A stretch of DNA of 64,000 nt from Endoryza sp044226045 (lineage in GTDB: Bacteria > Bacteroidota > Bacteroidia > Chitinophagales > Chitinophagaceae), in contig JBGAHR010000013.1 in assembly GCA_044226045.1 (NCBI GenBank), positions 1-64,000 of the forward strand, given 5' to 3'. This document shows positions 1 through 8,766 of the stretch, in pieces (positions within the stretch are counted from its first letter, which is position 1; each line of letters begins with the position of its first letter). The position numbers and the translations under genes are program-made. The notes under the pieces were generated by a model that was not told the origin of the DNA, did no database searches, and saw only the letters and a program-made list of their open reading frames with translations.

Positions 1-1473
1 ATGTTGTAATGCATAAAATTACCATCAAGGATTTAGGAGAGGTAGACATGGGCGATATACGTCGTACGGAACGATTAGCGACGATTATAAATAATGTTAG
101 CCGAAGTCCTGGCAGCAGTATACCCAAGCAAAGCGGAAGTTGGTATGATACCAAGGCAACCTATGAGTTTTTTAAAAATAAGGATGTGACTGTGGAAGGG
201 CTACAAAAGGCGCTGGCGTTTTATGGGAGCAGCCAGATTGGAGATTTATCTCAAGTGCTTATTGCTCACGATTTTTCACATATCAGCTATAACGATTTGC
301 AAGCCGAGGGGCTGGGTTATTTAGCCAGTAAAGAGGGATCAGGCATTATCGCCTTTAGCAGCATCGCAGTGAGTACAGAGGGCATCCCTCTTTCCCTGTT
401 ATATCAACAGAGTTTTACTCGTCCGATTGAAGAGTTGGGAAAGGCCAGGCGGCGTAGACAAACCGCTTTTGAAGATAAAGAGAGCTATCACTGGTATAAG
501 GGGATTACAGCGGTCAATGAGTTGTTGGGTGATGGGATACAGAAAATACATATTGCAGACCGGGAGGCCGATATATTTGAATTGTTTTTCTGTGCCTACG
601 AGCCCAATACGGAATTATTGGTAAGAGCCAAGCATCCTCGAAAATTAAAGGATGGAAATGCCCTTTGGGATGCCATCGGCCAGCAGGAGGAATCCGCCCG
701 AATGCAACTGTCTATACCCGATGAAACAGGAAAGAAAACCGAAGCTATTGAAGTGGAAATACGTTATCGCCAGGTAGAGATATTAAGACCGGCACACAGT
801 AACAATCAGTATGAAAGTGTGGAGATGACTGCCATAGAATTAAAACAGGTATCGGATCTGAAAAGCTGGCAGCAGGGGCCCTTGCATTGGAAACTTCTAA
901 CAACACTGACCATTAACACGGTAGCAGAAGCGTTGCAGTGTGTGAGATGGTATTGTTATCGGTGGTTAATCGAACGATTCCATTATGTATTGAAAAGCGG
1001 AACGAAGATTGAAGAGCTTCAACTTCATCAAGCCAGTTCTTTGCAGAAAGCAATCTATGTATACAGTATTGCAGCCATGCGTATTATGCAAATGGTGTAT
1101 CACGCAAGAGAAAATCCCAATATCAGTTGTGAAATTGTATTGACTAAAGAACAATGGATAGCTCTCTACCTGTTAACGCAGCCAGTGACCGAACTACCCA
1201 CAAAGCCACCTTCATTAGCAGATGCAGTAAGCTGGATTGGAAAGCTCGGAGGACATCTGGGTAGAAAATCAGATGGACCACCAGGATTAAAATCTGTATG
1301 GCTCGGCTATCAAAGAGTCTGTGACGCCGCCGATATGTATGAAAAACTTATCAGCATCCCAAATTTGGGTAAGGTATAGCTCACCAAGAGGGGGCTCATT
1401 TCTCAAAAAGTGGCAAAAAGATGATTATTTCAGCTTGATAGGTTGGACTTCGACACTTTCCCCGGACAACAGT
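1..1473 (+). mobile_element. IS4-family insertion sequence, left end outside window
   Basis: The element consists of a full-length transposase gene plus a right flank of about 95 bases ending near CCCCGGACAACAGT (1460-1473). I place the right terminus there because a diverged copy of the same flank at 21501-21594 ends with the same bases (CCCGGACAACAGT), and unrelated repeat sequence follows in both places. The left inverted repeat and target duplication are not in the window, so the boundary and the family subgroup are inferred. Confidence 0.75.
9..1379 (+). CDS. IS4-family (Tn5-like) DDE transposase
   Basis: A 456-residue transposase, full length for the Tn5/IS50-like branch of IS4. A DDE triad is visible: Asp88 in LIAHDF, Asp184 in IADREAD and Glu322 in the signature Y315-x2-R318-x3-E322-x6-K329, which matches the Y(2)R(3)E(6)K pattern that defines IS4 transposases. 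The N-terminal region (about 1-70) resembles the DNA-binding part of Tn5 transposase (SWYDTKATYEFF). The frame is intact, so the copy may be functional. It is convergent with pdhB, and the insertion lies in a tandem repeat tract at the 3' end of pdhB. The first ATG, a few codons into the frame, was taken as start. Confidence 0.9.
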   Translation: MHKITIKDLGEVDMGDIRRTERLATIINNVSRSPGSSIPKQSGSWYDTKATYEFFKNKDVTVEGLQKALAFYGSSQIGDLSQVLIAHDFSHISYNDLQAEGLGYLASKEGSGIIAFSSIAVSTEGIPLSLLYQQSFTRPIEELGKARRRRQTAFEDKESYHWYKGITAVNELLGDGIQKIHIADREADIFELFFCAYEPNTELLVRAKHPRKLKDGNALWDAIGQQEESARMQLSIPDETGKKTEAIEVEIRYRQVEILRPAHSNNQYESVEMTAIELKQVSDLKSWQQGPLHWKLLTTLTINTVAEALQCVRWYCYRWLIERFHYVLKSGTKIEELQLHQASSLQKAIYVYSIAAMRIMQMVYHARENPNISCEIVLTKEQWIALYLLTQPVTELPTKPPSLADAVSWIGKLGGHLGRKSDGPPGLKSVWLGYQRVCDAADMYEKLISIPNLGKV

Positions 1474-1682
1474 GATTGACCAATTGTCGAATTGACTAAT
1501 TGGCGAATTACTTCTTCCTTCCGTCATCCGTCATTCGCCATCCGTAATCAAACATTGGCTCATTGACCAATTGACTAATTGGCGAATTACTTCTTCCATC
1601 CGTCATCCGTCATCCGTCATTCGCCATCCGTCATCATACATTGGCTCATTGACCAATTGACAAATTGACTAATTACTTCTTC
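1474..1682. repeat. About 80-bp tandem word repeat overlapping the pdhB stop codon
   Basis: ATTACTTCTTC occurs at 1507, 1586 and 1672, giving periods of 79 and 86 bases. The third copy is the end of pdhB itself: read on the minus strand it is GAAGAAGTAAT, the last two Lys codons plus stop. Between copies lie 8-mers of the type ATTGACCA/ATTGACTA/ATTGGCGA followed by 7-mers of the type CCGTCAT/TCGCCAT. The outermost copy is cut by the IS right end. So the terminal codons of pdhB belong to the repeated unit. Confidence 0.85.
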
Positions 1683-2659
1683 ATGTACATCACTTCTTTC
1701 ACCAGCTTGATGGTGCGGGGAACATCCGGAAGGGCTGCGGCTACCAGGTTGGGAGCATAGTGCAGCGGGGCATCGGCAGCGGTAAGACGCAATACCGGCG
1801 CATCCAGGTAATCGAAAGCTTCTTTTTGAATACGGTAAGCGATCTCTGATGAAACAGAACACATGGGCCATTGCTCCTCCACCACGATCATGCGATTGGT
1901 CTTTTTTACGCTTTCTACCAGCGTGTGCCAGTCGAGCGGGCGGATGGTACGCAGGTCTATTACTTCGGCGCTGATACCCTCTTTCTCCAGTTCATCGGCT
2001 GCAGCCAGTGCTACTTTCATCATCTTGTTATAAGAGACAATGGTAACATCACGGCCGGCTCTTTTTACGTCGGCCTTACCAATGGGGATAATATATTCTT
2101 CGGTTGGAACTTCTCCTTTGTCGCCATACATCACTTCACTTTCCATGAACATCACCGGGTCGTTGTCGCGTATGGCTGCTTTCATGAGCCCTTTCGCATC
2201 GTATGGGTTGGAAACGGATACTACTTTAATACCCGGAATATTGGCATAATAACTTTCAAATGCAGTAGAGTGCTGGGCACCGAGCTGACCGGCAGATCCG
2301 TTGGGGCCGCGGAAAACAATCGGACAGCCAACCTGTCCGCCACTCATGGCGAGCATTTTGGAGGCGGTATTGAGGATCTGGTCCAGGGCCAGTACAGCAA
2401 AGTTCCAGGTCATGAATTCAACGATCGGACGAAGACCGTTTTGAGCCGCGCCCACGGCGATGGCTGCAAATCCCAGCTCGGAGATCGGGGTATCAATCAC
2501 TCTTTTGGGGCCAAATTCATCCAGCATGCCCTGGCTGACTTTATACGCTCCATTGTATTCAGCTACTTCCTCTCCCATCAGAAAGACGTTGGGGTCACGT
2601 CTCATTTCTTCACTCATTGCTTCTCTCAATGCTTCTCTGAATGCTATTTGTCTGGCCAT
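1673..2659 (-). CDS. pdhB: Pyruvate dehydrogenase E1 component, beta subunit
   Basis: Transketolase-like beta subunit of the 2-oxo acid dehydrogenase E1 component, 328 residues, the usual size. With an E1-alpha subunit and thiamine diphosphate it decarboxylates pyruvate for the E2 lipoyl transfer step in the cytoplasm. Visible family signatures are MGEEVAEYNGAYKVSQG near the N-terminus, RVIDTPISELGF, the GPNGSAGQLGAQHS segment and the C-terminal IDLRTIRPLDW and VVVEEQWP motifs; the last two are typical of E1-beta rather than full-length transketolase. Pyruvate rather than branched-chain substrate is inferred from overall similarity. No E1-alpha or E2 gene is adjacent, so the complex is encoded at several loci. 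The stop codon lies inside a tandem repeat. Confidence 0.93.
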   Translation of the reverse strand: MARQIAFREALREAMSEEMRRDPNVFLMGEEVAEYNGAYKVSQGMLDEFGPKRVIDTPISELGFAAIAVGAAQNGLRPIVEFMTWNFAVLALDQILNTASKMLAMSGGQVGCPIVFRGPNGSAGQLGAQHSTAFESYYANIPGIKVVSVSNPYDAKGLMKAAIRDNDPVMFMESEVMYGDKGEVPTEEYIIPIGKADVKRAGRDVTIVSYNKMMKVALAAADELEKEGISAEVIDLRTIRPLDWHTLVESVKKTNRMIVVEEQWPMCSVSSEIAYRIQKEAFDYLDAPVLRLTAADAPLHYAPNLVAAALPDVPRTIKLVKEVMYMKK

Positions 2660-2687
2660 TAGCTTCTTTCTTTAGTATTAAGGAACG

Positions 2688-2719
2688 CAAAAATATTGCA
2701 GATAAGGCATTTGGGCAAA
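2688..2719 (-). promoter_or_regulatory. Bacteroidota-type promoter of pdhB
   Basis: On the minus strand, TTTG (2719-2716) is followed after 20 bases by TATTTTTG (2695-2688), a full match to the TTTG / TAnnTTTG consensus of Bacteroidota sigma-A promoters. It would give a leader of roughly 20-25 bases before the pdhB ATG. The leader has no GGAGG-like sequence. Confidence 0.65.
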
Positions 2720-2734
2720 TACTTAATTTTAGGC

Positions 2735-3187
2735 ATGGAAAACACGATCCTGGCACTTGAAAGTCTTCTAAATGAGCGGGAAAATGACCTGAGAAAGCTC
2801 AATGAAACCCTTATTCAGAAATCACCCGGGCCCGGGAAATGGAGCAGGAAACAGATCCTGGGGCACCTGGCAGATTCAGCTCTCAATAACGCCCGCCGTT
2901 TTGTGGCGGGTCAGTACGAGGATATTCCGCAAATTACCTACAACCAGGATCAATGGGTGGGCATCGGTCATTACCAGGAATATCCTTTGCAGCAACTGGT
3001 GACGCTTTTTATAGCCATCAACCGACATATCATTCACATCTTGCGGTTTACCCCTCCGGAACGGAAGGCCCGCCTGGTAAAAACCCAACAGGAGCATACC
3101 ATCGAATGGCTCGCAGCAGATTACCTTAAACATCTCCGGCATCACCTGCACCAGGTGCTGGACCTCGACCCTGTTGCCTACCCCTGA
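2735..3187 (+). CDS. DinB/YfiT-family putative metal-dependent protein
   Basis: A 150-residue four-helix-bundle protein of the DinB superfamily. The expected histidines of the metal site can be seen: one in the second helix (ILGHLADSA) and the H-x3-H pattern in the last helix (LKHLRHHLHQVL). Family members include thiol-dependent transferases such as the bacillithiol S-transferase BstA, and many uncharacterised stress proteins. With a bdr homologue nearby, a bacillithiol-linked role is possible but is only inference. An in-frame start at 2696 exists, but it would lie on the pdhB promoter; the ATG at 2735 begins the family-like sequence MENTILALES. Confidence 0.75.
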   Translation: MENTILALESLLNERENDLRKLNETLIQKSPGPGKWSRKQILGHLADSALNNARRFVAGQYEDIPQITYNQDQWVGIGHYQEYPLQQLVTLFIAINRHIIHILRFTPPERKARLVKTQQEHTIEWLAADYLKHLRHHLHQVLDLDPVAYP

Positions 3188-3278
3188 TCTATTCAGCCCC
3201 TGATTTCGTCTGTTGGTCAAAACCGGATAATTAATAGGCAAGTTAATGGTAAGTTTAGGGGCAGAATCGAGAATCAAT

Positions 3279-4310
3279 ATGAAGTTTTTCTGGAAATACC
3301 TGTTCCCGATCGTTTTCGGTCTGATCATCTATATAACCGTGAGACTGGTGAACGATTTTAATACGGACACCCGTTTTTGGAGCCGGCCCTGGTATACGAA
3401 CGCGATTGAATTGCTTTTTGTGATGATCTGTTCTTATATCATGCAGTTCATTCTCAAAAAGCTGATCGACAAATTCAATAGCGGCCCCCCAAAGCCCGTT
3501 ACGGCAAAACGAATATTAAAAGAGTTTGCGATCGTTTATTGCTGGACCTTTCTCACTGTTAACCTTACCGTTATTCCGATGGCGGCACTGACGGATGACG
3601 GTCTGGGGATGGCAGATTTTGTCATTGCCCATATCATTCCCGCACTTTACCTGTTATTATATTTCGCATTGCGACGAAGCCAGTATTATTTTAATCAACT
3701 CGTAAGCCAGCAGATCCGAATCGAAAAAATTGAAAAAGATCAGCTGCATACGGAGCTGAAATTTCTGAAAGCGCAATACCATCCGCATTTTCTTTTCAAT
3801 GCGCTTAATACAATCTATTTCCAGATGGACGAAAATGTGCAGGAGGCCAAAAAAAGCATCGAAAAATTTTCGGAGTTGTTGCGTTACCAGATCTATGATC
3901 AGTCGCAACAGGTTCCGGCCAGCCAGGAAATTGAATACCTGAAATCATTTATCGATCTGCAAAAGCTGAGGAGCTCCGAAAAACTTAAGCTGAAAGTGGA
4001 ATTCGATCCGACCATCAACGGGCAGATGATCTATCCCCTGCTTTTTCTTCCGCTGGTAGAAAACGCGTTCAAGTATGTTGGCGGAGATTATGAAATGACC
4101 ATCCGCGCAGGAACCAATGCCAGTTCATTGAGCCTCCTTGTAGAAAATTCTGTTCCGACGAATATCCCTGCCCGTGAAACAGGCGGGATTGGTCTCGAAA
4201 ATCTGTCAAGGAGATTGGAATTGCTTTATCCCGGTCAATATGAACTGAACAGCCAATCCCTTCCGGGAAAATACCGGGCACAACTTACTTTAAACCTCAA
4301 TGTATCCTGA
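3279..4310 (+). CDS. LytS-type sensor histidine kinase (first pair)
   Basis: A 343-residue membrane histidine kinase of the His_kinase (PF06580) class. Four hydrophobic segments fill roughly the first 140 residues, with no large extracellular domain. A helical linker (RIEKIEKDQLHTELKFLKAQ) leads to the phospho-acceptor box HPHFLFNALN, His170. The residue before Pro is His rather than the usual Asn. The C-terminal HATPase region has LPLVENAFKYV (N box) and GGIGLENLSRRLE (G box). The partner regulator starts 1 base after the stop codon, so the pair is surely co-transcribed. The signal is unknown. ATG 3279 was chosen because it starts directly before the first membrane helix. Confidence 0.88.
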   Translation: MKFFWKYLFPIVFGLIIYITVRLVNDFNTDTRFWSRPWYTNAIELLFVMICSYIMQFILKKLIDKFNSGPPKPVTAKRILKEFAIVYCWTFLTVNLTVIPMAALTDDGLGMADFVIAHIIPALYLLLYFALRRSQYYFNQLVSQQIRIEKIEKDQLHTELKFLKAQYHPHFLFNALNTIYFQMDENVQEAKKSIEKFSELLRYQIYDQSQQVPASQEIEYLKSFIDLQKLRSSEKLKLKVEFDPTINGQMIYPLLFLPLVENAFKYVGGDYEMTIRAGTNASSLSLLVENSVPTNIPARETGGIGLENLSRRLELLYPGQYELNSQSLPGKYRAQLTLNLNVS

Positions 4311-4311
4311 C

Positions 4312-5010
4312 ATGAAAATAACCTGCCTGGTCATAGATGATGAACCGATGGCCCGCAAAGGACTGATGAGCTATATTTCAAAAATTGACTTCCTGGATTG
4401 TTTGGGACAATGTGAAGACGCGCTGCAACTAAACAACCAACTTAAACAAACCAGGGTCGACCTGCTTTTTCTTGATATTGAAATGCCTTACCTGACCGGG
4501 ATCGAATTTCTGCAAAACGCAGCCAACCCTCCCAAAGTGATTTTTACCACCGCTTATGAACAGTATGCCATCAAAGGGTATGAACTGGATATACTGGATT
4601 ATTTACTAAAGCCAATCTCCTTCGATCGTTTTCTCAAATCCTGCAATAAAGCATTTGATTATTTCAACCACCGCGAGGAACAGGCTGATTACGTTTTCAT
4701 CAAGTCTGATAACCGCCTGGAGAAAATATTTTTTGCAGACATTCTTTTTGCGGAAGCCATGGAAAACTATGTAGGCATTTATTTGCCTGATAAAAAACTG
4801 GTCACTCATTCCACCCTGAAGTCGTTGCTGGAAAAACTGCCCGGGCAACAGTTCATTCAGCCACACAAATCATATATTGTCAATGTTAACCAGATCCGGT
4901 CCATTGAAGGCAATATCATGACCATTGACCGATTCCAGGTTCCGATCAGCAAATACCAGAAGGATGAAGTGATGGAGAAGATCGTCAATCACAATTTGTT
5001 GAAGAAATGA
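4312..5010 (+). CDS. LytTR-family response regulator (first pair)
   Basis: A 232-residue response regulator. The N-terminal receiver domain (about 1-120) carries the acidic pair VIDDEP, phospho-acceptor Asp55 in LLFLDIEMP, Thr/Ala in FTTAY and Lys in DYLLKPI. The C-terminal LytTR DNA-binding domain (about 135-230) shows FAEAMENYVGIY and the FIQPHKSYIVNVNQI segment typical of LytR/AlgR proteins. It is expected to be phosphorylated by the adjacent LytS-like kinase and to bind promoter DNA. The ATG at 4300 would overlap the kinase end and adds only four residues; ATG 4312 starts the canonical MKITCLVIDDEP. Confidence 0.9.
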   Translation: MKITCLVIDDEPMARKGLMSYISKIDFLDCLGQCEDALQLNNQLKQTRVDLLFLDIEMPYLTGIEFLQNAANPPKVIFTTAYEQYAIKGYELDILDYLLKPISFDRFLKSCNKAFDYFNHREEQADYVFIKSDNRLEKIFFADILFAEAMENYVGIYLPDKKLVTHSTLKSLLEKLPGQQFIQPHKSYIVNVNQIRSIEGNIMTIDRFQVPISKYQKDEVMEKIVNHNLLKK

Positions 5011-5039
5011 TCTGAACCCGCTTTAGTATCTTTACAGGC

Positions 5040-6035
5040 ATGACGAAAGCAGCAGCGCACTTCGAGATCATAATAATTGGAGGAGGCCCCATCGGACTGG
5101 CTTGTGGCATCGAAGCACAAAAAGCAAAATTGAGTTATGTCATCCTGGAAAAGGGATGCCTGGTTAATTCGCTTTACAACTATCCCGTCAACATGACCTT
5201 TTTTTCCACGTCGGAGAGACTGGAAATTGGAAAAGTTCCTTTTGTTTCCAACAATCCCAAGCCAACCCGGGCCGAAGCGCTGGAGTACTACAGGCGGGTC
5301 ACCACTTCGTTCAACCTGAACATCCGCCTTTTCGAAGAAGTCACGACGGTAAAGAGGAATTCGGAGAACAAGGCGAGGTTTTCAGTTAAAAGCGCCCGTC
5401 ATCAATACACAGCGAATCATATCATCATCGCTACCGGCTTTTATGATATTCCCTATCTGCTGAATGTTCCGGGAGAAGACTTACCCAAGGTTAAACATTA
5501 CTACGATGATCCGCATTTTTATGCATTCCAGGAGGTGGCCGTTGTTGGTGCCAGCAACTCAGCGGTGGATGCGGCCCTGGAAACCTGGCGCAAAGGCGCT
5601 CGCGTAACGATGATCGTTCGCGGACCGGAGATCGGCAAGCGCGTGAAATATTGGGTAAGGCCAGATATAGATAACCGGATCAAAGAAGGTTCCATTAAGG
5701 CTTTTTTCAACAGCGAACTATTAGAGATCCGAAAAGATTCCATCGTCATTAATACTCCCGAAGGAAAGAAAACCATTCCCAACGACTGGGTCATTGCCAT
5801 GACCGGATACCAGCCCAACCTCAACTTTTTGAAAAAGATTGGAATTGAACTGGGAAAAGATGAAGTGAAGAAACCCGTGTATAACGAAAAAACGCAGGAA
5901 ACGAACATTCCCGGCATTTACCTCGCCGGAGTTATTTGTGGCGGAATGAATACACACCGGCTCTTTATCGAAAACTCCAGGGAACATGCGGTAGCAATCA
6001 TCAAAAACATCAGGAAACAATTGGTCAATTTGTAA
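5040..6035 (+). CDS. bdr: YpdA-family bacillithiol disulfide reductase
   Basis: A 331-residue flavoprotein of the pyridine nucleotide-disulfide reductase fold without the CxxC of thioredoxin reductases, as in YpdA/Bdr. The FAD-binding glycine motif is GGGPIGLACGIEA (14-26), the NADPH-binding motif is VAVVGASNSAVDAA (166-179), and the family-typical C-terminal GGMNTHRLFIENSR is present. Known homologues reduce oxidised bacillithiol (BSSB) with NADPH; Bacteroidota commonly make bacillithiol. It begins 29 bases after the first LytTR gene, with a TATCTTTA box 5 bases before its ATG, so it may also have its own nearly leaderless transcript. Its last codons (KQLVNL-stop) coincide with the word repeat that follows. 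Confidence 0.82.
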   Translation: MTKAAAHFEIIIIGGGPIGLACGIEAQKAKLSYVILEKGCLVNSLYNYPVNMTFFSTSERLEIGKVPFVSNNPKPTRAEALEYYRRVTTSFNLNIRLFEEVTTVKRNSENKARFSVKSARHQYTANHIIIATGFYDIPYLLNVPGEDLPKVKHYYDDPHFYAFQEVAVVGASNSAVDAALETWRKGARVTMIVRGPEIGKRVKYWVRPDIDNRIKEGSIKAFFNSELLEIRKDSIVINTPEGKKTIPNDWVIAMTGYQPNLNFLKKIGIELGKDEVKKPVYNEKTQETNIPGIYLAGVICGGMNTHRLFIENSREHAVAIIKNIRKQLVNL

Positions 6036-6345
6036 ATTGGTCAATGAGCCAATTCAATTACGGATTACGGATTACGGATGACGAATGGAGATGCAATTTG
6101 CCAATTCGTCAATTGGTCAATGAGCCAATTCAATTACGGATGACGGATGGAGATGCAATTTGCCAATTCGTCAATTGGTCAATTAGCCAATTCAATTACG
6201 GATTACGGATGGAGATGCAATTTGCCAATTCGTCAATTGGTCAATTAGCCAATTCAACTACGGATGACGGATGGAGATGCAATTTGCCAATTCGTCAATT
6301 GGTCAATTAGCCAATTCAATTACGGATGACGAATTACGGATTACG
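6018..6345. repeat. 62-bp tandem repeat, four phased copies, overlapping the bdr stop codon
   Basis: The marker GGAGATGCAATTTGCC occurs at 6087, 6149, 6211 and 6273, exactly 62 bases apart. Each unit contains CAATTCGTCAATTGGTCAAT-type words and ATTACGG/ATGACGG heptamers, with single-base variation among copies (ATGAGCC versus ATTAGCC). The tract starts inside bdr: CAATTGGTCAATTTG encodes its last residues. 62 is not a multiple of three, and the open frame through the tract is treated as non-coding. Confidence 0.9.
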
Positions 6346-6530
6346 GATGACGAATTCAAAAGTCAAAAAGAAGAATCTAACTCCCCTTGCCTGAGGAAAA
6401 ACGGAGCGGGAGGGAGAGCGTGAGCGGGAGTGAGAGCGAGAGCGGAAAAAGGAATGCAAACCGCAAACTGCAAACCGCAAACCGAAAACCAACGTGAAAC
6501 GATAAACCATAAAACATAAACCCTCTTTCC
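6346..6530. repeat. Mixed word repeats before the PD40 gene end
   Basis: Three word types follow the 62-bp array: ATTCAAAAGTCAAAA (about 6354-6372), purine-rich GAGCGGGAGGGAGAGCG hexamer-like sequence (about 6404-6450), and the heptamer AAACCGC/AAACTGC followed by GTGAAACGATAAACC (about 6455-6525). The tract ends 3 bases before the stop codon of the minus-strand gene. The same word types recur elsewhere in the window. Confidence 0.75.
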
Positions 6531-6532
6531 GG

Positions 6533-7489
6533 CTATTTCATTCCCGTTGCTTCCATCCCGATCCAATAAATATTTCCATTGCTGTTCAACGGACCGGTCA
6601 GTTCCTTAATTAATTTATCGTAGTTGGCGGGTTGCGGGTTATAGACCGCTTTCAGGTCATTTCGTTCGCTGGTGAAAAAAAGCAATTTCCCATCAAAGCT
6701 GACAAACGGACAATAATCCAGTTTGGAAGAAGAGAGCTTATCCAGGTGACGGGCTTCCTGCCATTGTCCCTGCGCATCTTTTTTGCTGAAATACAGATCG
6801 CCCCCGCCCATATCGTCCGCTCTTCCATAAGAAGTAAAAATGATCAGGCTTTCATCCGGGAGAACAAAGGCATTGAACTCATAAGTCCTTGAATTGATTT
6901 CACTCCCTAACGCTTCTGGTTGAACGTAATGATCTTTGTCCCATCGGGCGATATAAATATCTTCTTTTCCCACTCCTCCCGCATAGGCCGCTGTGAAATA
7001 CAGGTTGCCGCTATTGGTGACAGAGGGATAAAATTCATCAGAAGATGTATTCACCGGCGCACCGATATTAACCGGCTCGGCCCAATGGCCCTGCACTTTT
7101 TCAACCGACCAGATATCAAAGTCTTTTGGCTGATCTCCTTTCAACGGCCTGTTGGACGAAAAATATAATTTTTTCCCGTCTGCACTAAAGGCTGGCTCCA
7201 GATCGCTGTAATGGCCGGCAAAGGGAGCAATGACGGGCTTGCTCCAGTCTCCATTGGACAATCGCTGGCAATAGACAAGTGTCTGGATCGTATTTCTCGG
7301 GCCCTGCAGGGTAAAGAACAGTTCCTGCCCGTCGGGAGAAAGGGCGAAGTCCCTTTCAGAAGCACTGGAATTGATCCAGGAAGGAAGGAGTTCCGGACTG
7401 GCGGGAGGCTTATCGAGCGACAGTATCTGCTGACTCCGGGAGAGATGAGCGAGCAGAACAGTCATCAATAATGAAAGAAAACGCTTCAT
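6533..7489 (-). CDS. Secreted TolB-like (PD40) beta-propeller protein
   Basis: A 318-residue protein with an N-terminal signal peptide (MKRFLSLLMTVLLAHLSRSQ) and several WD40-like PD40 repeats: FALSPDGQELFFT, PAFSADGKKLYFSSNRP, FYPSVTNSGNLYFTAAY, NAFVLPDESLIIFTSYG and PFVSFDGKLLFFTSER. Such propellers are common in the Bacteroidota cell envelope, alone or fused to OmpA domains; no OmpA domain is present here. The function is unknown. ATG 7489 was preferred to an in-frame TTG two codons upstream. The gene is divergent from the second LytS gene, with 197 bases between them. Confidence 0.8.
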   Translation of the reverse strand: MKRFLSLLMTVLLAHLSRSQQILSLDKPPASPELLPSWINSSASERDFALSPDGQELFFTLQGPRNTIQTLVYCQRLSNGDWSKPVIAPFAGHYSDLEPAFSADGKKLYFSSNRPLKGDQPKDFDIWSVEKVQGHWAEPVNIGAPVNTSSDEFYPSVTNSGNLYFTAAYAGGVGKEDIYIARWDKDHYVQPEALGSEINSRTYEFNAFVLPDESLIIFTSYGRADDMGGGDLYFSKKDAQGQWQEARHLDKLSSSKLDYCPFVSFDGKLLFFTSERNDLKAVYNPQPANYDKLIKELTGPLNSNGNIYWIGMEATGMK

Positions 7490-7686
7490 GAGCAAAACTT
7501 TTCATGAATGTAAGAGTCCTGGATAGTGAAAACACACCCGGTATATAAAACCAATTGGCAAGGATACAGACAGCAGGAGCCTCCCGACAGGATACGTTGG
7601 TATGCCTTAAATACACCTTCCTACACGCAGGTCTGTCGTTCCCCTGCGGATTGCAAAATGCTGACAAATTTTACGACTTTTAAGTC

Positions 7687-8766
7687 TTGAATAAACGCAT
7701 CTACATACACCTGCTTTTCTGGTTGGCTTACTGGCTGTTTGAATCCAATATTGAATTCATCTGGATCAGTAACAGTCATTCCTTTGCCGATGCACCGGTC
7801 ATGAAAAGGGTATTTCTGGCCCTTGCAGAAGAGTTTACCCAATTGATTATTCATATCCCTTATGTTTATTTGTTGTTTTACCTGCTCTATGATCCATCGA
7901 GGCGAGCCATCAAACCGTACTGGACTGCGCTATGGATCGGATTGGTAGTTGTATTGGTGGTTGTTTTACATCGCTTACTCATCACCTACATCATATTACC
8001 CTATATATACGGGGATACCGAACTGGAAAAACCCTTCCCGGTTAACCGGATTCTTTCGTCCTTCCTTAACCTGTTAACCCTTTCTGCCCTGGCCGTCATG
8101 GCCAAGCAATACAGGATGTCTTTACGATGGAAAGAAAGAGAAAAGAACCTGGAAAAGGAAAAACTGGAAGCCGAACTGAAATTTCTTCGCACACAAACCA
8201 ATCCGCATTTCCTGTTTAATACACTGAATAATATTTACGCGCTGGCCCGAAAAAAATCCGACTTCACCGCTGATGTAGTAATGAAGCTATCGAAACTGTT
8301 ACGATTCATGCTTTATGAATCAAAGAAGGAATTCATTACCTTGGCTGAGGAGCTAAGGGTGCTTGATGACTATATCGAACTCGAAAAAATCCGCTATAAC
8401 GACCGGTTGAAACTGAGCTTCACCCGGGAAGTGGATAATGAACAACAGCCCATTGCTCCCCTGATCCTGCTGCCCTTTGTAGAGAACGCTTTCAAGCATG
8501 GTGCCAGTGAAACACGTTTCGAATCCAGTATAGACATCAGGGTACGACTGAATAAAAGTCAACTGGCGTTTCATATCAGCAACAGTAAAGAAGACAATGG
8601 CCAGGAGGAGATCGTTGAAAGCATCGGGCTGGGTAATGTACGCAGGCAACTGGAACTGATGTACCCGCAACATGAGTTAAAAATTCAACATTCACCGCAA
8701 TCTTTCGAGGTGAATTTAACCATCAATCTGCTTCATCATGTATCAGTACCAATGTATCATAGTTGA
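7687..8766 (+). CDS. LytS-type sensor histidine kinase (second pair)
   Basis: A 359-residue membrane histidine kinase, same architecture as the kinase at 3279 but clearly diverged. Four hydrophobic segments occur within residues 1-140, then a charged helix, the standard box NPHFLFNTLNNIY (His174), LPFVENAFKHGA and SIGLGNVRRQLELMYP. The frame opens just after a TAA at 7681-7683, and no ATG precedes the first membrane helix, so TTG 7687 is the probable start. It overlaps its regulator gene by 29 bases, indicating translational coupling. Confidence 0.87.
   Translation: MNKRIYIHLLFWLAYWLFESNIEFIWISNSHSFADAPVMKRVFLALAEEFTQLIIHIPYVYLLFYLLYDPSRRAIKPYWTALWIGLVVVLVVVLHRLLITYIILPYIYGDTELEKPFPVNRILSSFLNLLTLSALAVMAKQYRMSLRWKEREKNLEKEKLEAELKFLRTQTNPHFLFNTLNNIYALARKKSDFTADVVMKLSKLLRFMLYESKKEFITLAEELRVLDDYIELEKIRYNDRLKLSFTREVDNEQQPIAPLILLPFVENAFKHGASETRFESSIDIRVRLNKSQLAFHISNSKEDNGQEEIVESIGLGNVRRQLELMYPQHELKIQHSPQSFEVNLTINLLHHVSVPMYHS

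Noticed and set aside
1871..2662. 263-residue antisense frame over pdhB
   Set aside because: Mirror of a well-conserved gene; composition rich in His/Phe/Gly as expected from the reverse complement.
5936..6310. 124-residue open frame across the 62-bp array
   Set aside because: It consists of repeat translation; the unit length is not a multiple of three and the frame starts inside bdr.
6018..6345. CRISPR-like array
   Set aside because: The 62-bp units are contiguous and repeat in full; there are no unique spacers and no cas genes.
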